A stretch of DNA of 64,000 nucleotides, taken from NCBI RefSeq assembly GCF_001402915.1, contig NZ_CP012945.1:372001-436000 (forward strand), in the 5' to 3' direction. Below the pieces are notes generated by a model. That model was not told where the DNA came from. It made no database searches and saw only the letters and a list, made by a program, of their open reading frames with translations. The DNA comes from Devosia sp. A16. Its GTDB lineage: Bacteria > Pseudomonadota > Alphaproteobacteria > Rhizobiales > Devosiaceae. Shown here piece by piece: positions 1-10,189 of this stretch (position 1 is the stretch's first letter; each line of letters starts with the position of its first letter). The position numbers were made by a program, and so were the translations under genes.

Positions 1-1
1 C

Positions 2-892
2 ACGGCCGGGCGACGCGACCGGAACGAGCTCAGCCGGTGCGCCGATATCGCGCTCTACGAAGCCAAATCGGCCGGCCGCAACCGCGCCGTGTTCTACGAG
101 GAGGCAATGGACGAGCAGGTGCAGGACCGGCACACCATCGAGGCCGAATTGCGTGAAGCGCTGCGCAGCCCCGACCAGCTCTGGGTGGCGTTCCAGCCGC
201 TCTGCGGCAGCGCCGGCGAAATCATCGGCGCCGAGGCCCTGCTGCGCTGGACCCACCCGCAACTGGGCGCCGTGTCCCCGGCGCGGTTCGTCCCTGTCGC
301 CGAAAGCACCGGGCTGATCGAGCAACTGGGCGAGTTCGTGCTGCGCCGCGCCACCGAGTTCGGAGCCCGCTGGCCCGGCCGCAGCATCGCCGTCAACATT
401 TCGCCCGCCCAATTGCGCAACCCGACCTTCGCCGATCGGGTATTCGACCTGCTGGCCGAGACCGGCATGCAGCCGGCCGATCTCGAGATGGAGATCACCG
501 AGGGCATCCTGCTCGACGACGAGTCGACCGTCGCCGACACCATCCGCAGCTTCCGCCGGACCGGCATCCGCATCGCCCTCGACGATTTCGGCACCGGCTA
601 TTCCTCGCTCGGCTACCTGAAGCGCTACCCGGTCGACCGCATCAAGATCGACCGTTCCTTCATCGCCCAGCTCACCACCGCCAACGCCTCCGACGCCATC
701 GTCCAGGCCATGGTGACGCTGGCCCACGCACTCGACATCGACGTCACCGCCGAGGGCGTCGAGACCGAAGAGCAGTTCCGCGCCCTGCTCGGCATGGGCT
801 GCAACACCTTCCAGGGCTACCTGTTCTCGAAACCCCTGACGGTCGACGGCATCGACACCCGCTTCGCCGCCCCGTTGCCGCGGGTGGCGTAG
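2..892 (+). CDS. GGDEF-EAL domain protein, C-terminal part (cut by window start)
   Basis: The reading frame is open from the first bases, so the gene starts upstream. The first ~30 residues end in ADIALYEAKSAGRNR, the typical end of a GGDEF domain. An EAL domain of about 240 residues follows. Its key residues are all visible: EALLRW, the Asn of NISPAQL, EITEG, DDFGTGYSS, KID and AEGVET. A working cyclic-di-GMP phosphodiesterase is therefore expected. The GGDEF catalytic motif lies outside the window, so diguanylate cyclase activity cannot be judged. Sensory domains further upstream are likely but unseen. Confidence 0.93.
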   Translation, partial: TAGRRDRNELSRCADIALYEAKSAGRNRAVFYEEAMDEQVQDRHTIEAELREALRSPDQLWVAFQPLCGSAGEIIGAEALLRWTHPQLGAVSPARFVPVAESTGLIEQLGEFVLRRATEFGARWPGRSIAVNISPAQLRNPTFADRVFDLLAETGMQPADLEMEITEGILLDDESTVADTIRSFRRTGIRIALDDFGTGYSSLGYLKRYPVDRIKIDRSFIAQLTTANASDAIVQAMVTLAHALDIDVTAEGVETEEQFRALLGMGCNTFQGYLFSKPLTVDGIDTRFAAPLPRVA

Positions 893-911
893 CCGATGCC
901 GCAGTCGGGAT

Positions 912-969
912 CCTCTCCCGCTTGCGGGGGAGGGGGACCGCCGTCAGGCGGTGGAGGGGGGAGCCCCAC
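912..969 (+). repeat. Left arm of the inverted repeat with hairpin
   Basis: A G-rich repeat starts CCTCTCCCGCTTGCGGGG and ends GGGGGGAGCCCCAC. The centre is a perfect hairpin, ACCGCC-GTCA-GGCGGT. It matches the right arm at 1309-1367 in inverse orientation except in this hairpin. Confidence 0.8.
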
Positions 970-1294
970 GCGCGATACTGGCCAGAACCGCCGCCGGCCT
1001 CGCTTCGATCTCCTCAGTGGAGAAGCGCATCACTCGGATGCCTTCCTTCTCCAGCCAGGCAGTTCGACGCTGATCCCGGGCGACCTGCTCCTCGTGCACT
1101 GGTCCGTCTATCTCGACGCACAGCCTGGCCGCTGCACAGTAGAAGTCGAGAATGTACGGTCCGATCGGGTGCTGGCGGCGAAAGTGCAGGCCGAGTTCTT
1201 TGCGGCGAAGCAGGTACCATAGTGTCCGCTCAGCTTGCGTCATCGTGCGACGTAAATCCTTCGCCCGCTCGCGAATAAAGTCCGGTGATCGCAA
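944..1294 (-). CDS. DUF559 (Vsr/MTES-like) endonuclease-domain protein
   Basis: This is a small protein of about 116 residues with the DUF559 pattern: an MTQAERTLWYLLR helix, FRRQHPIGPYILDFYC, CVEIDGPVHEEQ, and a final VMRFSTEEI stretch. DUF559 belongs to the PD-(D/E)XK/Vsr-like nuclease fold; the EIDG and the Asp of ILDFYC are the expected metal-binding positions. The biological role of such single-domain proteins is unknown. The frame runs on to a TTG at 1357 inside the right repeat arm, but homology-like sequence begins near the TTG at 1294 (LRSPDFIRERAKDLRR), so that start is proposed. The stop sits in the left repeat arm. Gene and repeats appear to form one unit. Confidence 0.75.
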   Translation of the reverse strand: MRSPDFIRERAKDLRRTMTQAERTLWYLLRRKELGLHFRRQHPIGPYILDFYCAAARLCVEIDGPVHEEQVARDQRRTAWLEKEGIRVMRFSTEEIEARPAAVLASIARGAPPSTA

Positions 1295-1308
1295 CGCCAG
1301 CTCCGTTC

Positions 1309-1367
1309 GTGGGGCTCCCCCCTCCACCACGCTATGCGTGGTCCCCCTCCCCCGCAAGCGGGAGAGG
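1309..1367 (-). repeat. Right arm of the inverted repeat with hairpin
   Basis: Read on the minus strand this is the same sequence as 912-969, apart from the central hairpin, which here is ACCACGC-ATA-GCGTGGT. Both stems are perfect although the bases differ, which suggests that the structure is kept. Confidence 0.8.
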
Positions 1368-1424
1368 TTCGCCGACTACGCCAGCCCGTGGGTGCGGCAC
1401 GGATAGCATCGGGGCCCGACGCCC

Positions 1425-2417
1425 CTACCCCGCCGCGGCCAGGACCGCTGCCAGCCGCACCTCGCGCTGACGAACCCCGTTGGCGCCGTCGCCACCGGCG
1501 GCCCACAGCTCCGCCAGCCGTCCCTTGTCGAACAGGGCATAGAGGCATGGCGCCACGTAGCTCGCCCGGCTGATCGCCGGCGTGTTCTGCAGGAAGGCCG
1601 CGACCTGCCGCGTCACCTCCGCCATCTGCCGCTTGCGCCCGGTCATCGACTCAGCCGGCTCTAGCCTCGCCAGTGCCTCGCCGGCCAGCGCGCTGGCATG
1701 CAGCGTGCGGAAATCCTTGGCCGTCACCGGCGCGCCGGCGATCTCGCGCAGGTAGCGGTTGAGGTCGTCGGTACGCAGCACCCGCATTTCGCCGTTGCGG
1801 TACATCAGCAACCGGCGGCCCGGGATGGTCTTGACCCGTTCGATCGCCCTTGCCAGCCGCGCATCGGTAAAACCATAGCTCGCACGCTTTCCGCTCTTGG
1901 CCGGAAACGCCACGCGGATTTCATCGCCTTTGACGGTGACGTCGCGGCTATAGAGCGTTCCGGCGCCGCGCGTCCCATTGGCATCGAGATAGCGCTCGCG
2001 CCCGACCCGCATGGCGGTACGGTCGATCAGCGCCACCCCGATCGCCAGCGCCAGTTCCTTGCTGCCGGCCTCGGCTTCGAGATTTTCGCGCACCCGGCGG
2101 CGTATGCGCGGCAAGGCGGCGGTCAGCAGGCTCAACTGCTGCTGCTTGCGGCGGAGCCGTCTCGCTTCCCACTCCGGGTGGTAGATGTATTGCAACCGGC
2201 CCGCGGCGTCGGTGCCGCAGGCCTGGATGTGGGCGCGCGGGCTGGCGGCAATCCGCACATCATTCCACGCGGGCGGAATGCCGAGGCTTCGCGCCCGCTC
2301 GCGCGTTTCGGCATCGCGGATCAGTTCGCCGGCTTCATCGATATAGCCGAAGGTGCGACCGTGCCGGCGGCGGCGGATCGTCAGATCGCCACGGCCGACA
2401 CGCTTCAGTCTTGCCAC
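1425..2417 (-). CDS. DNA topoisomerase IB (poxvirus/bacterial type)
   Basis: This 330-residue protein has the size of bacterial type IB topoisomerases, which relax supercoils through a 3'-phosphotyrosine intermediate. Visible marks are the N-terminal GYIDEAGELI and GIPPAWNDVRI region, the ALIDRTAMRVGRERY helix with a catalytic Arg, and KDFRTLHASALAG with the His/Arg pair. The C-terminal NTPAISRASYVAP stretch supplies the nucleophilic Tyr. The start is GTG at 2417, 7 bases after the stop of the small upstream membrane protein, so the two are probably co-transcribed. The last ~25 residues are low-complexity and poorly conserved in appearance. Confidence 0.92.
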   Translation of the reverse strand: MARLKRVGRGDLTIRRRRHGRTFGYIDEAGELIRDAETRERARSLGIPPAWNDVRIAASPRAHIQACGTDAAGRLQYIYHPEWEARRLRRKQQQLSLLTAALPRIRRRVRENLEAEAGSKELALAIGVALIDRTAMRVGRERYLDANGTRGAGTLYSRDVTVKGDEIRVAFPAKSGKRASYGFTDARLARAIERVKTIPGRRLLMYRNGEMRVLRTDDLNRYLREIAGAPVTAKDFRTLHASALAGEALARLEPAESMTGRKRQMAEVTRQVAAFLQNTPAISRASYVAPCLYALFDKGRLAELWAAGGDGANGVRQREVRLAAVLAAAG

Positions 2418-2424
2418 CTTCCGC

Positions 2425-2598
2425 CTACACGCCGGTCGTGGTGTTGGGCGCCGGTGCCATGGCGAAGAAGATCAGGTAGATCAGCCCGAAGGCGAGAACG
2501 ATGCCGAGCACCGACCAGATCAGCACGCGGAAATTCATCAGCCGGCCGCTGCCCTGGCGGACTTCGTTGGTCGACTTGTGTGCATCATAGGTTCGCAT
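2425..2598 (-). CDS. Small single-span membrane protein (57 aa)
   Basis: A 57-residue protein with one clear hydrophobic segment (residues about 22-47, MNFRVLIWSVLGIVLAFG onwards) and a short polar tail APNTTTGV. The N-terminal 20 residues are polar. An alternative ATG at 2538 would give a 37-residue protein that keeps the whole membrane span; neither start has a strong ribosome site. It lies 7 bases before topoisomerase IB. I do not recognise the family, and the function is unknown. Confidence 0.55.
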   Translation of the reverse strand: MRTYDAHKSTNEVRQGSGRLMNFRVLIWSVLGIVLAFGLIYLIFFAMAPAPNTTTGV

Positions 2599-2718
2599 GG
2601 CGCTACTCGCTTGCAGAGGAAGGTGAAAACCAACGCCCGCGGCGCACGCCAGTTCCGTCCCCACTTGACCGTGACGGGCTGAACGAGGACGTTGGCGCAT
2701 GTTGATCACGGCCGCGTC

Positions 2719-4431
2719 ATGACCATTTCCCCCGAACTCCTCACCCGTATGATCAAGGCGGGGGCCGGCGAGGTTCCGGCCGATGTAGTGATCAAGAACG
2801 TCCGCCTTCTGGACGTGATCTCGGGCTCCGTCACCCACACCGACATCGCCATCGTCGCCGACCGCATCGTCGGCACCTACGGCTACTACAACGGCAAGAC
2901 GCTGATCGAAGGCGAGAACCGCTTCGCGGTGCCCGGCTTCATCGACACGCACCTGCATATCGAATCCTCGCTGGTGACGCCGTTCGAGTTCGATCGCTGC
3001 GTCCTGCCGCACGGCGTCACCACGGTGATCTGCGACCCGCACGAGATCGCCAACGTGCTGGGCGCCGACGGCATCCGCTATTTCCTCGAGTGCGCCGAGC
3101 GCACCATCATGGATATCCGGGTCAATCTCAGCTCCTGTGTGCCGGCTACGCCGCACGAAACCTCGGGGGCGCGGCTCGAGATCGCCGACCTCGAAAAATT
3201 CCGCCACCACCGCCAGGTGATCGGCCTTGCCGAGATGATGAACTATCCCGGCGTGCTCGCCGCCGACGCGGGCATCATCGCCAAGCTGGTGGCGTTCCAG
3301 GGCGGCCATATCGATGGCCATGCCCCGCTGGTCACCGACCTCGCGCTCAACGGCTATCTCGCCGCCGGTATCCGCACCGACCACGAGTCGACCACGGCGG
3401 TAGAAGCGCGCGAGAAGCTGGCGAAAGGCATGGCGATCCTGATCCGCGAAGGCTCGGTGTCCAAAGATCTCGAAGCGCTGGCCGAAATCCTCGATGCCAA
3501 CACCTCTGCCTATGTCGCCCTCTGCACCGACGACCGCAATCCGCTCGATACGCTCGAGGAAGGCCACCTCGATTCCTCTATCCGCCGGCTGATCGCACGG
3601 GGCCGGCCCCTGCATCACGTCTACCGCGCCGCCTCGCACTCGGCCGCCCGTATCTTCGGGCTCAAAGATCGCGGTCTCGTCGCCCCCGGCTACCGCGCCG
3701 ATATCGCGCTGCTCGACGATCTCGAGGGCTGCCGCGTCGCCGAGGTGATCACCGCCGGGCGGCTGGTGCGTCCCGAGCTGTTCGAAGCCCGTCAGCCGGT
3801 GCCACCAGTCGGGCTCGCCTCGATGAAGGCAAAGCGGGTCGCGCCCTCGACCTTCATCGTGCCGCCCAACCCCAGGCAGAATGAAACGCCGGTGATCGGG
3901 GTCAGGCCCGGGCTGATCCTCACCTATCGCGAGACCGCGACGCTGGAAGTCTCCGACAAGGGCACCCTGCCCGATATCGAAAACGACGTGATCAAGATCG
4001 CGGTCATCGAGCGGCATGGCATCAACGGCAATGTGGCGCTGAGCTTCACCACGGGCTTCGGGCTGAAGCGCGGCGCCATCGCCTCCTCGGTCGGGCACGA
4101 CAGCCACAACATCACCGTGGTCGGCGTCGATGACGCGGACATGGCCGTGGCGGTCAACCGGCTGATCGAGCTGGGCGGCGGCTTCGCCGTCGCCGATGGC
4201 GGCCGGGTCACCGCCGAGCTGGCGCTACCGATCGCCGGCTTGATGAGTCTCCTCAGCTTCGAGGCCGTTGCCGACAAGCTCCATCACCTGCGCCAGGCCG
4301 CCTACGACCTCGGCTGCACCCTGCCCGAGCCGTTCCTGCAGGTGGCGTTCCTGGCGCTACCGGTGATCCCGCACCTGAAGATGACCGACCGAGGGCTGTT
4401 CGATGTCGACAGGTTCGACTTCGTCAGATGA
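2719..4431 (+). CDS. ade: Adenine deaminase
   Basis: Hydrolytic deamination of adenine to hypoxanthine, which feeds the purine degradation genes to the right. At about 570 residues it has the usual length of the bacterial Ade amidohydrolase family. Metal-site and family motifs are visible: [53 protein letters not shown] and CTDDRNP. The ATG at 2719 is taken as start; a TTG at 2692 with a GAGG upstream would add nine residues. The stop overlaps the next gene (ATGA at 4428-4431), so the two are translationally coupled. The left neighbours run the other way, so the promoter lies in about 2600-2690. Confidence 0.93.
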   Translation: MTISPELLTRMIKAGAGEVPADVVIKNVRLLDVISGSVTHTDIAIVADRIVGTYGYYNGKTLIEGENRFAVPGFIDTHLHIESSLVTPFEFDRCVLPHGVTTVICDPHEIANVLGADGIRYFLECAERTIMDIRVNLSSCVPATPHETSGARLEIADLEKFRHHRQVIGLAEMMNYPGVLAADAGIIAKLVAFQGGHIDGHAPLVTDLALNGYLAAGIRTDHESTTAVEAREKLAKGMAILIREGSVSKDLEALAEILDANTSAYVALCTDDRNPLDTLEEGHLDSSIRRLIARGRPLHHVYRAASHSAARIFGLKDRGLVAPGYRADIALLDDLEGCRVAEVITAGRLVRPELFEARQPVPPVGLASMKAKRVAPSTFIVPPNPRQNETPVIGVRPGLILTYRETATLEVSDKGTLPDIENDVIKIAVIERHGINGNVALSFTTGFGLKRGAIASSVGHDSHNITVVGVDDADMAVAVNRLIELGGGFAVADGGRVTAELALPIAGLMSLLSFEAVADKLHHLRQAAYDLGCTLPEPFLQVAFLALPVIPHLKMTDRGLFDVDRFDFVR

Positions 4432-6071
4432 GCTTTGCCAGCCGGTTTCTTGCCGATCTCTATAAGCTCCCCAGGCGCAAATGCGGCATCGTGCGCACCC
4501 GTAACATCCGGGTGCCGATGTATGACGGGGTGACGCTGGCGACCGAGCATTTCGCCCCGAAACTTCCGGGCAAGCACCCTACTATCCTGATGCGCGAGCC
4601 CTATGGGCTGTCGGGTTTCGCCACCATCGGCGAAGTCTATGCCGAACGCGGCTTCCACGTCGTGCTGCAGGCGTGCCGCGGCACCGACAAATCGGAAGGC
4701 GAGTTCGACCCGTTCGGCCACGAGCGCGACGATGGCCTTGCCACCATCGACTGGATCAAGGCGCAGCCCTGGTTCGACGGCCGGCTCGGCACCTCCGGCC
4801 CGAGTTATCTCGGCTACGCGCAGTGGGCGATCTGCGATGCGCTGCCCAAACAAGCCGCCATGGCGATCAAGGTCACCAGCGCCGAGTTCCGCTCCATCGT
4901 CTTCCCCGGCGGCGGGCTGGCGGTCGGGCTATGGCTGAGCTGGATCCAGACCGTCGAAGGGCTGCGCGGCAACCCGATGCGCACCGCCCAGCGCATGTTC
5001 ACCGGCGGCATCGAGCGCGCAACCCTGCGCGCCACCATGAAACTGCCGCTCCGCGATGCCGACAAGCGCGTCACCGGCCGCGAAGTGCCGTTCTGGCGCC
5101 GCTGGATGGACGAGGCTATCGGCAACGACGCCTTCTGGCAGCCACTCGACCACACCCATCGTCTCGGCAGCCGCACCCCGCCGGTGAGCTTCACCTCGGG
5201 CTGGTACGATTTCATGCTCGATCAGCTGCTGCGCGACTACACCACGCTGGTCGATGCCGGCCACACACCGCAACTGACCATCGGACCGTGGTTCCATGTC
5301 AGCTCGGACCTGCAGATGGAAAGCGTCCGGCAGACGCTCGAATGGATGAACGCCAAGCTGCTGGGCGACGCCGGCGCGCTGCGGCCCAAGCCCGTCCGGC
5401 TGCATATCGGCGGGCTCAACGAATGGCGCGAGTTCGACAGCTATCCGCCCTTGCCGGCGGAAAACCAGATCTGGCACCTGCATCCCGACAAGGTGCTGTC
5501 GCAGCGCCCGGTGCGAGCTTCCCCGCCCGACACCTACACTTACGATCCGGCCCATCCGACCCCGGCGGTCGGTGGCGCCATGTTCGCCTTCAACGGCGCC
5601 GGCCCGGTCGATAACGCACCGCTCGAAAAGCGCAGCGATGTGCTGGTCTATACCTCGGAGCCGCTGTTTACGCCCGTAACGATCCTCGGCCAGGTGCGGG
5701 TCGCACTCCATGCCCGCTCGAGCCTGCCCAATACCGATTTCTTCGTCCGGCTCTGCGACGTCGACGAGAAGGGGCTGTCGATCAACATCTGCGACGGCAT
5801 CATCCGCAAGACCTCTGCCGATCCGGCAGTGGCCGACGACATCTGGAAGCTCAACTTCCGCATGCACGCCACCGCGCATCGCTTCAACCGCAACCACCGG
5901 CTGCGCGTCATCGTCGCCAGCGGCGCCCACCCGCGCTACGCGCGCAACACCGGCACCGATGAACCGCTCGGCGAAGCCTCGCACCTGGCGTCCGCAGATA
6001 TCGAGATCTTCCACGACCCGGCGCACCCGAGCGCGATTCATCTGCCGGTGGTGGAGCTGGATCGGGCTTGA
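4428..6071 (+). CDS. CocE/NonD family hydrolase (X-Pro dipeptidyl-peptidase S15 fold)
   Basis: This 547-residue alpha/beta hydrolase is of the CocE/NonD type. The nucleophile motif is [13 protein letters not shown] (Ser of GPSY), the Asp is likely in [11 protein letters not shown], and the His in IGPWFHVSS. The C-terminal half is the jelly-roll galactose-binding-like domain typical of S15/CocE proteins. Family members hydrolyse esters or acyl-amino amides; the substrate here is unknown. It overlaps ade by four bases, which suggests a linked role, but no purine function is known for this family. There is no signal peptide, so it should act in the cytoplasm. Confidence 0.88.
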   Translation: MSFASRFLADLYKLPRRKCGIVRTRNIRVPMYDGVTLATEHFAPKLPGKHPTILMREPYGLSGFATIGEVYAERGFHVVLQACRGTDKSEGEFDPFGHERDDGLATIDWIKAQPWFDGRLGTSGPSYLGYAQWAICDALPKQAAMAIKVTSAEFRSIVFPGGGLAVGLWLSWIQTVEGLRGNPMRTAQRMFTGGIERATLRATMKLPLRDADKRVTGREVPFWRRWMDEAIGNDAFWQPLDHTHRLGSRTPPVSFTSGWYDFMLDQLLRDYTTLVDAGHTPQLTIGPWFHVSSDLQMESVRQTLEWMNAKLLGDAGALRPKPVRLHIGGLNEWREFDSYPPLPAENQIWHLHPDKVLSQRPVRASPPDTYTYDPAHPTPAVGGAMFAFNGAGPVDNAPLEKRSDVLVYTSEPLFTPVTILGQVRVALHARSSLPNTDFFVRLCDVDEKGLSINICDGIIRKTSADPAVADDIWKLNFRMHATAHRFNRNHRLRVIVASGAHPRYARNTGTDEPLGEASHLASADIEIFHDPAHPSAIHLPVVELDRA

Positions 6072-6079
6072 ATTGGAGT

Positions 6080-6270
6080 CGGCGTCCCCTCGCCCCTGAG
6101 GGGAGAGGGTAGTGCAGCTAGGACCGATAGGTCCGTAGCGGAACTGGGGTGAGGGGTTCAGCTTCTCAGCGAGCGCGCACTGCACCGCTTCACCCCTCAA
6201 CCGGCCCACGGCGATGGCTTCGCCATCGTCCGCCGGCCACCTTCTCCCCTGAGGGGAGAAGGGAAATGGG
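6080..6270. repeat. G+C-rich palindromic repeats
   Basis: Two repeat units of the CCCCTCGCCCCTGAGGGGAGAG type. The second holds an internal perfect hairpin, GCGATGGC-TTC-GCCATCG. No gene is visible between 6071 and 6460; this stretch holds only repeats. Confidence 0.7.
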
Positions 6271-6320
6271 TGACCATCAGGGACTGGGCGCGGCCCACCA
6301 ACTCCCACCACGCACCGGCT

Positions 6321-6401
6321 GTCATCCCAGCGGAAGCTGGGACCCAACTCGCCGCAGCTCAAGTGGATGAATGGGTCCCAGCTTTCCCTGGGATGACACC
6401 G
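6321..6401. repeat. Inverted repeat of the TGTCATCCC...GGGATGACA family
   Basis: Two half-units, GTCATCCCAGCGGAAGCTGG and CCAGCTTTCCCTGGGATGAC, face each other with TGGGACCCA/TGGGTCCCA inside. A shorter copy of the same family is found at 30278-30305. It may act as a bidirectional transcript end between the convergent CocE-type hydrolase and glcB. Confidence 0.6.
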
Positions 6402-6459
6402 AGTTTCGATGAAGCGGCGGTGGGCTATGAGCCATTTCCGAACGGGAGAGCGGCCGGTG

Positions 6460-8619
6460 TTACGCCCCCGCCTTCACCCGCTCACGCGCGGCATGGAGGA
6501 TCGGCTCGGTGTACCCCGACGGCTGCACGGCGCCCTCAAGCGCCAGGTCCAGCGCCGCCTGATAGGCGATCGACGTGCCGAAGTTCCCCGCCATCGGCCG
6601 GTACAGCGGATCGCCGGCGTTCTGCCCGTCGACCACTGCCGCCATCTTCTCGAACGAGGCCTTCACCTCGGCCTCGCTCACCAGCCCGTGCTGCAGCCAG
6701 TTGGCCACCGCCTGCGAGGAGATGCGGCAGGTGGCGCGGTCCTCCATCAGCCCGACATTGTTTATGTCAGGCACCTTGGAGCAGCCGACCCCCTGGTCGA
6801 CCCAGCGCACCACGTAGCCCAGGATCCCCTGGGCATTGTTGTCGAGTTCGCGCAGCACCGCCGCCTTGTCGAGCGTCGATGGGTCGAGGACGGGCATGGA
6901 GAACAGTTCGCTTAAGCCCGGCGTCGCCTGGTTGTGCCGGCGCTTCTGTGCCTCGAACACGTCGATCTGGTGATAGTGCAGCGCATGCAGCGTTGCGGCG
7001 GTCGGCGACGGCACCCAGGCGGTGTTGGCCCCGGCATTGGGATGCGCGGCCTTGCTCGCCAGCATCGCCGCCATATCGTCAGGCCGCGCCCACATGCCCT
7101 TGCCGATCTGCGCTTTGCCCGAGAACCCGGCGGCAAGCCCGATCAGCACGTTCCGGTCCTCATAGGACTGGATCCACTTCTCGGCCTTCACATCGTCCTT
7201 GCGCAGTACCGGACCGGCCAGCATCGAGGTGTGGATCTCGTCGCCGGTGCGGTCGAGGAAGCCGGTATTGATGAAGAACACCCGCCTGCGCGCGGCATGG
7301 ATCGCCGCCTTGAGGTTGGCCGAGGTGCGGCGCTCCTCGTCCATGATGCCGATCTTGATGGTCTCGGGCTTCAGCCCCAGCATCTTTTCGACGCCGGCGA
7401 AGATCTCGCAGGCGAAGGCGACTTCGTCCGGCCCGTGCATCTTGGGCTTCACCACATAGATCGCGCCGGTAGTGGAGTTGACCTTGTCGCTGAGCGCACA
7501 GAGCGCTGTGACCGCCGCGTCCATCAGCCCCTCGCCGATCGGGTTGCCCGCCGGGTCGAGCACCGCCTTCGTCGTCATCAGGTGGCCGACATTGCGCACC
7601 AGCAGCAGCGCCCTGCCCTTCAGCGTGAGCGGCTGGCCAGTGACGTCCTTGTACTGCCGGTCGGGGTTGAGCTTGCGGGTCAGAGGCTTGCCGGCCTTCT
7701 CGAAGGTCTCGCTCAGCGTGCCGTTCATCAGCCCGAGCCAGTTGCGGTAGACCCCGACCTTGTCCTCGGCATCCACCGCCGCGACAGAATCTTCGCAGTC
7801 CTGGATGGTGGTCAGCGCCGACTCGACAATCACGTCACTGAGGCCCGCCTTGTGCGTTGCCCCGATGGGGCTCCTGGGGTCGATGACCAGGATGACATGC
7901 AGGCCATTGTGGCGCAGCACCAGCTCGCCGCGCTCCTCGGTCCCGCCATAGCCGACGAACTGCGCGGGGTCCTTGAGCGCGACGCGACCAGCCGCGGTGT
8001 CGGCAACGAACACCCGCCGGTCGCCGTCCTTGATCACATGATAGCCGGTGACATCGGCATGGCTGCCGGACGCCAATGGGAACGAGGCATCGAGGAACTC
8101 CGCCGCTCGCGCCACCACTGCCGCGGCGCGAGCCGGGTTCAGTCCCTTGCCCGGTGCCAGCTCGCCGTCCCGCGAGATCGCATCGGTGCCGTAGAGCGCA
8201 TCATAGAGGCTGCCCCAGCGGGCGTTCGCGGCGTTCAGCGCATAGCGCGCGTTCGACACCGGCACCACCAGTTGCGGGCCGCAGATCGACGAAATCTCGG
8301 GGTCGAGCCCTCTGGTCTCGATAGTGAAGTCGGCCGGCTCGGGAACGAGGTAGCCGATCTGTTTGAGGAAGGCCTGGTACTTCGCCGGATCAGTTGCAAC
8401 CGGCCCGTTGGCCTTGTGCCAGTCGTCAATCTGCGTCTGGATCCGGTCACGGATTCCGAGCAACTCGCGGTTCTTCGGCGCGAAGTCGCGCACCAGCCCG
8501 GCAAGCCCGCTCCAGAACTGCTCGGCAGTTACGGCCGTGCCTGGAATGGCTTCCTGCTCGACAAAATCCACCAGCAGGGAGTCGACCTTGAGGCCGGATT
8601 TCTCGATGTAGTCAGCCAT
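6460..8619 (-). CDS. glcB: Malate synthase G
   Basis: Condenses glyoxylate with acetyl-CoA to malate. The 719-residue length fits the long monomeric G isoform (about 720). Family stretches are visible: [72 protein letters not shown] and [18 protein letters not shown]. The C-terminal catalytic Asp region is [10 protein letters not shown] or nearby. The start is the ATG at 8619, preceded by GGAAG; a longer frame to 8697 lacks support. Its place beside purine genes makes sense, because ureidoglycolate lyase (33.4 kb) releases glyoxylate. A repeat separates it from guaD, so it may be transcribed separately. Confidence 0.95.
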   Translation of the reverse strand: MADYIEKSGLKVDSLLVDFVEQEAIPGTAVTAEQFWSGLAGLVRDFAPKNRELLGIRDRIQTQIDDWHKANGPVATDPAKYQAFLKQIGYLVPEPADFTIETRGLDPEISSICGPQLVVPVSNARYALNAANARWGSLYDALYGTDAISRDGELAPGKGLNPARAAAVVARAAEFLDASFPLASGSHADVTGYHVIKDGDRRVFVADTAAGRVALKDPAQFVGYGGTEERGELVLRHNGLHVILVIDPRSPIGATHKAGLSDVIVESALTTIQDCEDSVAAVDAEDKVGVYRNWLGLMNGTLSETFEKAGKPLTRKLNPDRQYKDVTGQPLTLKGRALLLVRNVGHLMTTKAVLDPAGNPIGEGLMDAAVTALCALSDKVNSTTGAIYVVKPKMHGPDEVAFACEIFAGVEKMLGLKPETIKIGIMDEERRTSANLKAAIHAARRRVFFINTGFLDRTGDEIHTSMLAGPVLRKDDVKAEKWIQSYEDRNVLIGLAAGFSGKAQIGKGMWARPDDMAAMLASKAAHPNAGANTAWVPSPTAATLHALHYHQIDVFEAQKRRHNQATPGLSELFSMPVLDPSTLDKAAVLRELDNNAQGILGYVVRWVDQGVGCSKVPDINNVGLMEDRATCRISSQAVANWLQHGLVSEAEVKASFEKMAAVVDGQNAGDPLYRPMAGNFGTSIAYQAALDLALEGAVQPSGYTEPILHAARERVKAGA

Positions 8620-8687
8620 TTCACTTCCTTCGTTCATTCCACGTGCCGGCGGGAACCGGTGGGATATACCGCCGTTCCGGCGCGCGT

Positions 8688-8802
8688 CGACCCCCACCCC
8701 TGTCCCCTCCCCCTAAGAATGGGGAGGGAGACCCTGACACCGATATCGAGGTAGTCGTCTCCCTCCCCAGGTTTAGGGAGAGGGGACAGGGGTGGGGGTC
8801 GG
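8688..8802. repeat. Long inverted repeat (GACCCCCACCCC family)
   Basis: Starts CGACCCCCACCCCTGTCCCC and ends in its inverse, GGGGACAGGGGTGGGGGTCG, with nested CTCCCCCTAA/TTAGGGAG parts. Further copies lie at 23316, 44155, 48264 and 57286. The stretch 8620-8881 holds no gene. Confidence 0.85.
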
Positions 8803-8881
8803 CTCGCATCCAGATCACGGTCATGCTCTTGCGCCCTACGCTGCGCAATCCCCCAAAGGCGCAATCGGCGTCACCTTCGGC

Positions 8882-10189
8882 TCACGCCGCCAGCGCCGAC
8901 TTCATCGGCTGGCCCATCACATAGGTCTCGACCACCGCCCGGTCGTCGCCGCAGGTCTGCAGCAGGAACAGTTCCTGCTCGAGCGAGCTGCAGGTTTCCA
9001 TGCGCAACGCCATCTGCGGCGTGGCGCCGGAATCGAGCACCACGATATCGGCTTCCTTGCCCGCTTCGAGCGAGCCGATGCGGCTATCGAGGCTCATCGC
9101 CCGGGCATTGCCCAGCGTCATGTGGAAGAACGAGCGGAACGGCGTCAGGCGCTGGCCGCGCAGCTGCATCACCTTGTAGCCCTCGTCCATGGTGCGGAGC
9201 ATCGAGTAGGAGCTGCCGCCGCCCACATCGGTGGCGGTGGCGATGCGCACGCCGCGCTCGTGCTGGCGCTCATAGTCGAACAGGCCCGAGCCGATGAACA
9301 GGTTCGAGGTCGGGCAGAACACCGCTACCGAGCGGGTCTCGGAGATCACCTCGGTTTCGCGATGGCTGAGGTGGATGCAGTGGCCGAGCAGCGTCTTCGG
9401 GCCGAGCAGATGGAACTTCTCGTAGATCCCGACATAGTCGCCATAGTTGGGGTAGAGCTCGTTGGCATAGGCGATCTCGGCGAGGTTCTCCGAGACGTGG
9501 GTCTGGATGTGGAGGTCCGGGAACTCCCGCGCCAGCGCCTCGGCCATCGCCATCTGCTCGTGCGTCGACGTGATCGCGAAGCGCGGCGTGATGGCGTAAT
9601 GCGCCCTGCCCCGCCCATGCCACCTGGCAATCCCGGCCTTGGTGTCGTCATAGCCCGATTGCGGCGTGTCAAGCAGGCCCGGCGGCGCGTTGCGATCCAT
9701 CATCACCTTGCCGCCCACCATCAGCATGTTGCGCTTTTCGGCCTCGCCGAAAAACGCATCGACCGATTGCGGATGCACCGAGCAATAGGCCGCCGCCGTG
9801 GTGGTGCCGTGCCGGATCAGCTCGTCGAAAAACCGCGAGGCGATGCGGGTGGCATGCACCTCGTCGCCGAAGCGCTGCTCCTCGACGAAGGTGTAGGTGT
9901 TGAGCCACTCGAGCAGCGCCGCCGCATAGGCGCCGATCACCTGCATCTGCGGGAAGTGAATATGCGGATCGATGAACCCCGGCATGATCAGGTGCGGGCG
10001 ATGATCGATGATCTCGGCCGCGTCGTGATGCGAGGCGGCGCGTTCGTTCCACTCCCCGACCATCAGGATCTTGCCGTCGCCGATCACCACCGCGCCGTCT
10101 TCGATATAGCGGTAGGACGCGTGATCTTCGCGACCCTGCGGCTCCTCGAGGAAGCTCAGCACACGCCCGCGGAGAATCGTCACCTTCAC
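8882..10189 (-). CDS. guaD: Guanine deaminase
   Basis: Deaminates guanine to xanthine, the substrate of XdhAB. It is a 435-residue amidohydrolase with the Zn-site and family motifs PGFIDPHIHFPQMQVIG, EEQRF, THVSENLAEI, GHCIHLS and TATDVGGGSSYSML. The likely start is the GTG at 10189, which forms a GTGA overlap with the puuD stop and follows GGGGACGG; a GTG at 10210 would add seven residues. Overlap with puuD means coupled expression: PuuD and GuaD act on the same pathway, after and before xanthine dehydrogenase. Confidence 0.94.
   Translation of the reverse strand: MKVTILRGRVLSFLEEPQGREDHASYRYIEDGAVVIGDGKILMVGEWNERAASHHDAAEIIDHRPHLIMPGFIDPHIHFPQMQVIGAYAAALLEWLNTYTFVEEQRFGDEVHATRIASRFFDELIRHGTTTAAAYCSVHPQSVDAFFGEAEKRNMLMVGGKVMMDRNAPPGLLDTPQSGYDDTKAGIARWHGRGRAHYAITPRFAITSTHEQMAMAEALAREFPDLHIQTHVSENLAEIAYANELYPNYGDYVGIYEKFHLLGPKTLLGHCIHLSHRETEVISETRSVAVFCPTSNLFIGSGLFDYERQHERGVRIATATDVGGGSSYSMLRTMDEGYKVMQLRGQRLTPFRSFFHMTLGNARAMSLDSRIGSLEAGKEADIVVLDSGATPQMALRMETCSSLEQELFLLQTCGDDRAVVETYVMGQPMKSALAA

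Larger units (their letters stand above)
912..1367. mobile_element. Inverted-repeat element carrying a DUF559 gene
   Basis: Two ~58-base arms (912-969 and 1309-1367) face each other in inverted orientation around one small nuclease-like gene. The outer and inner parts of the arms are identical, while the central hairpin loops differ in sequence but stay palindromic. The stop codon of the gene lies inside the left arm. The layout resembles a small mobilisable cassette, but no target-site duplication or transposase was found, so mobility is inference. Confidence 0.5.

Noticed and set aside
2425-4107. 560-codon frame antisense to adenine deaminase
   Set aside because: It is a shadow frame of a G+C-rich gene; only its last 57 codons (2598-2425) lie outside ade and look like a protein.
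6934-8754. 606-codon plus-strand frame
   Set aside because: Antisense to malate synthase G, with no domain pattern.
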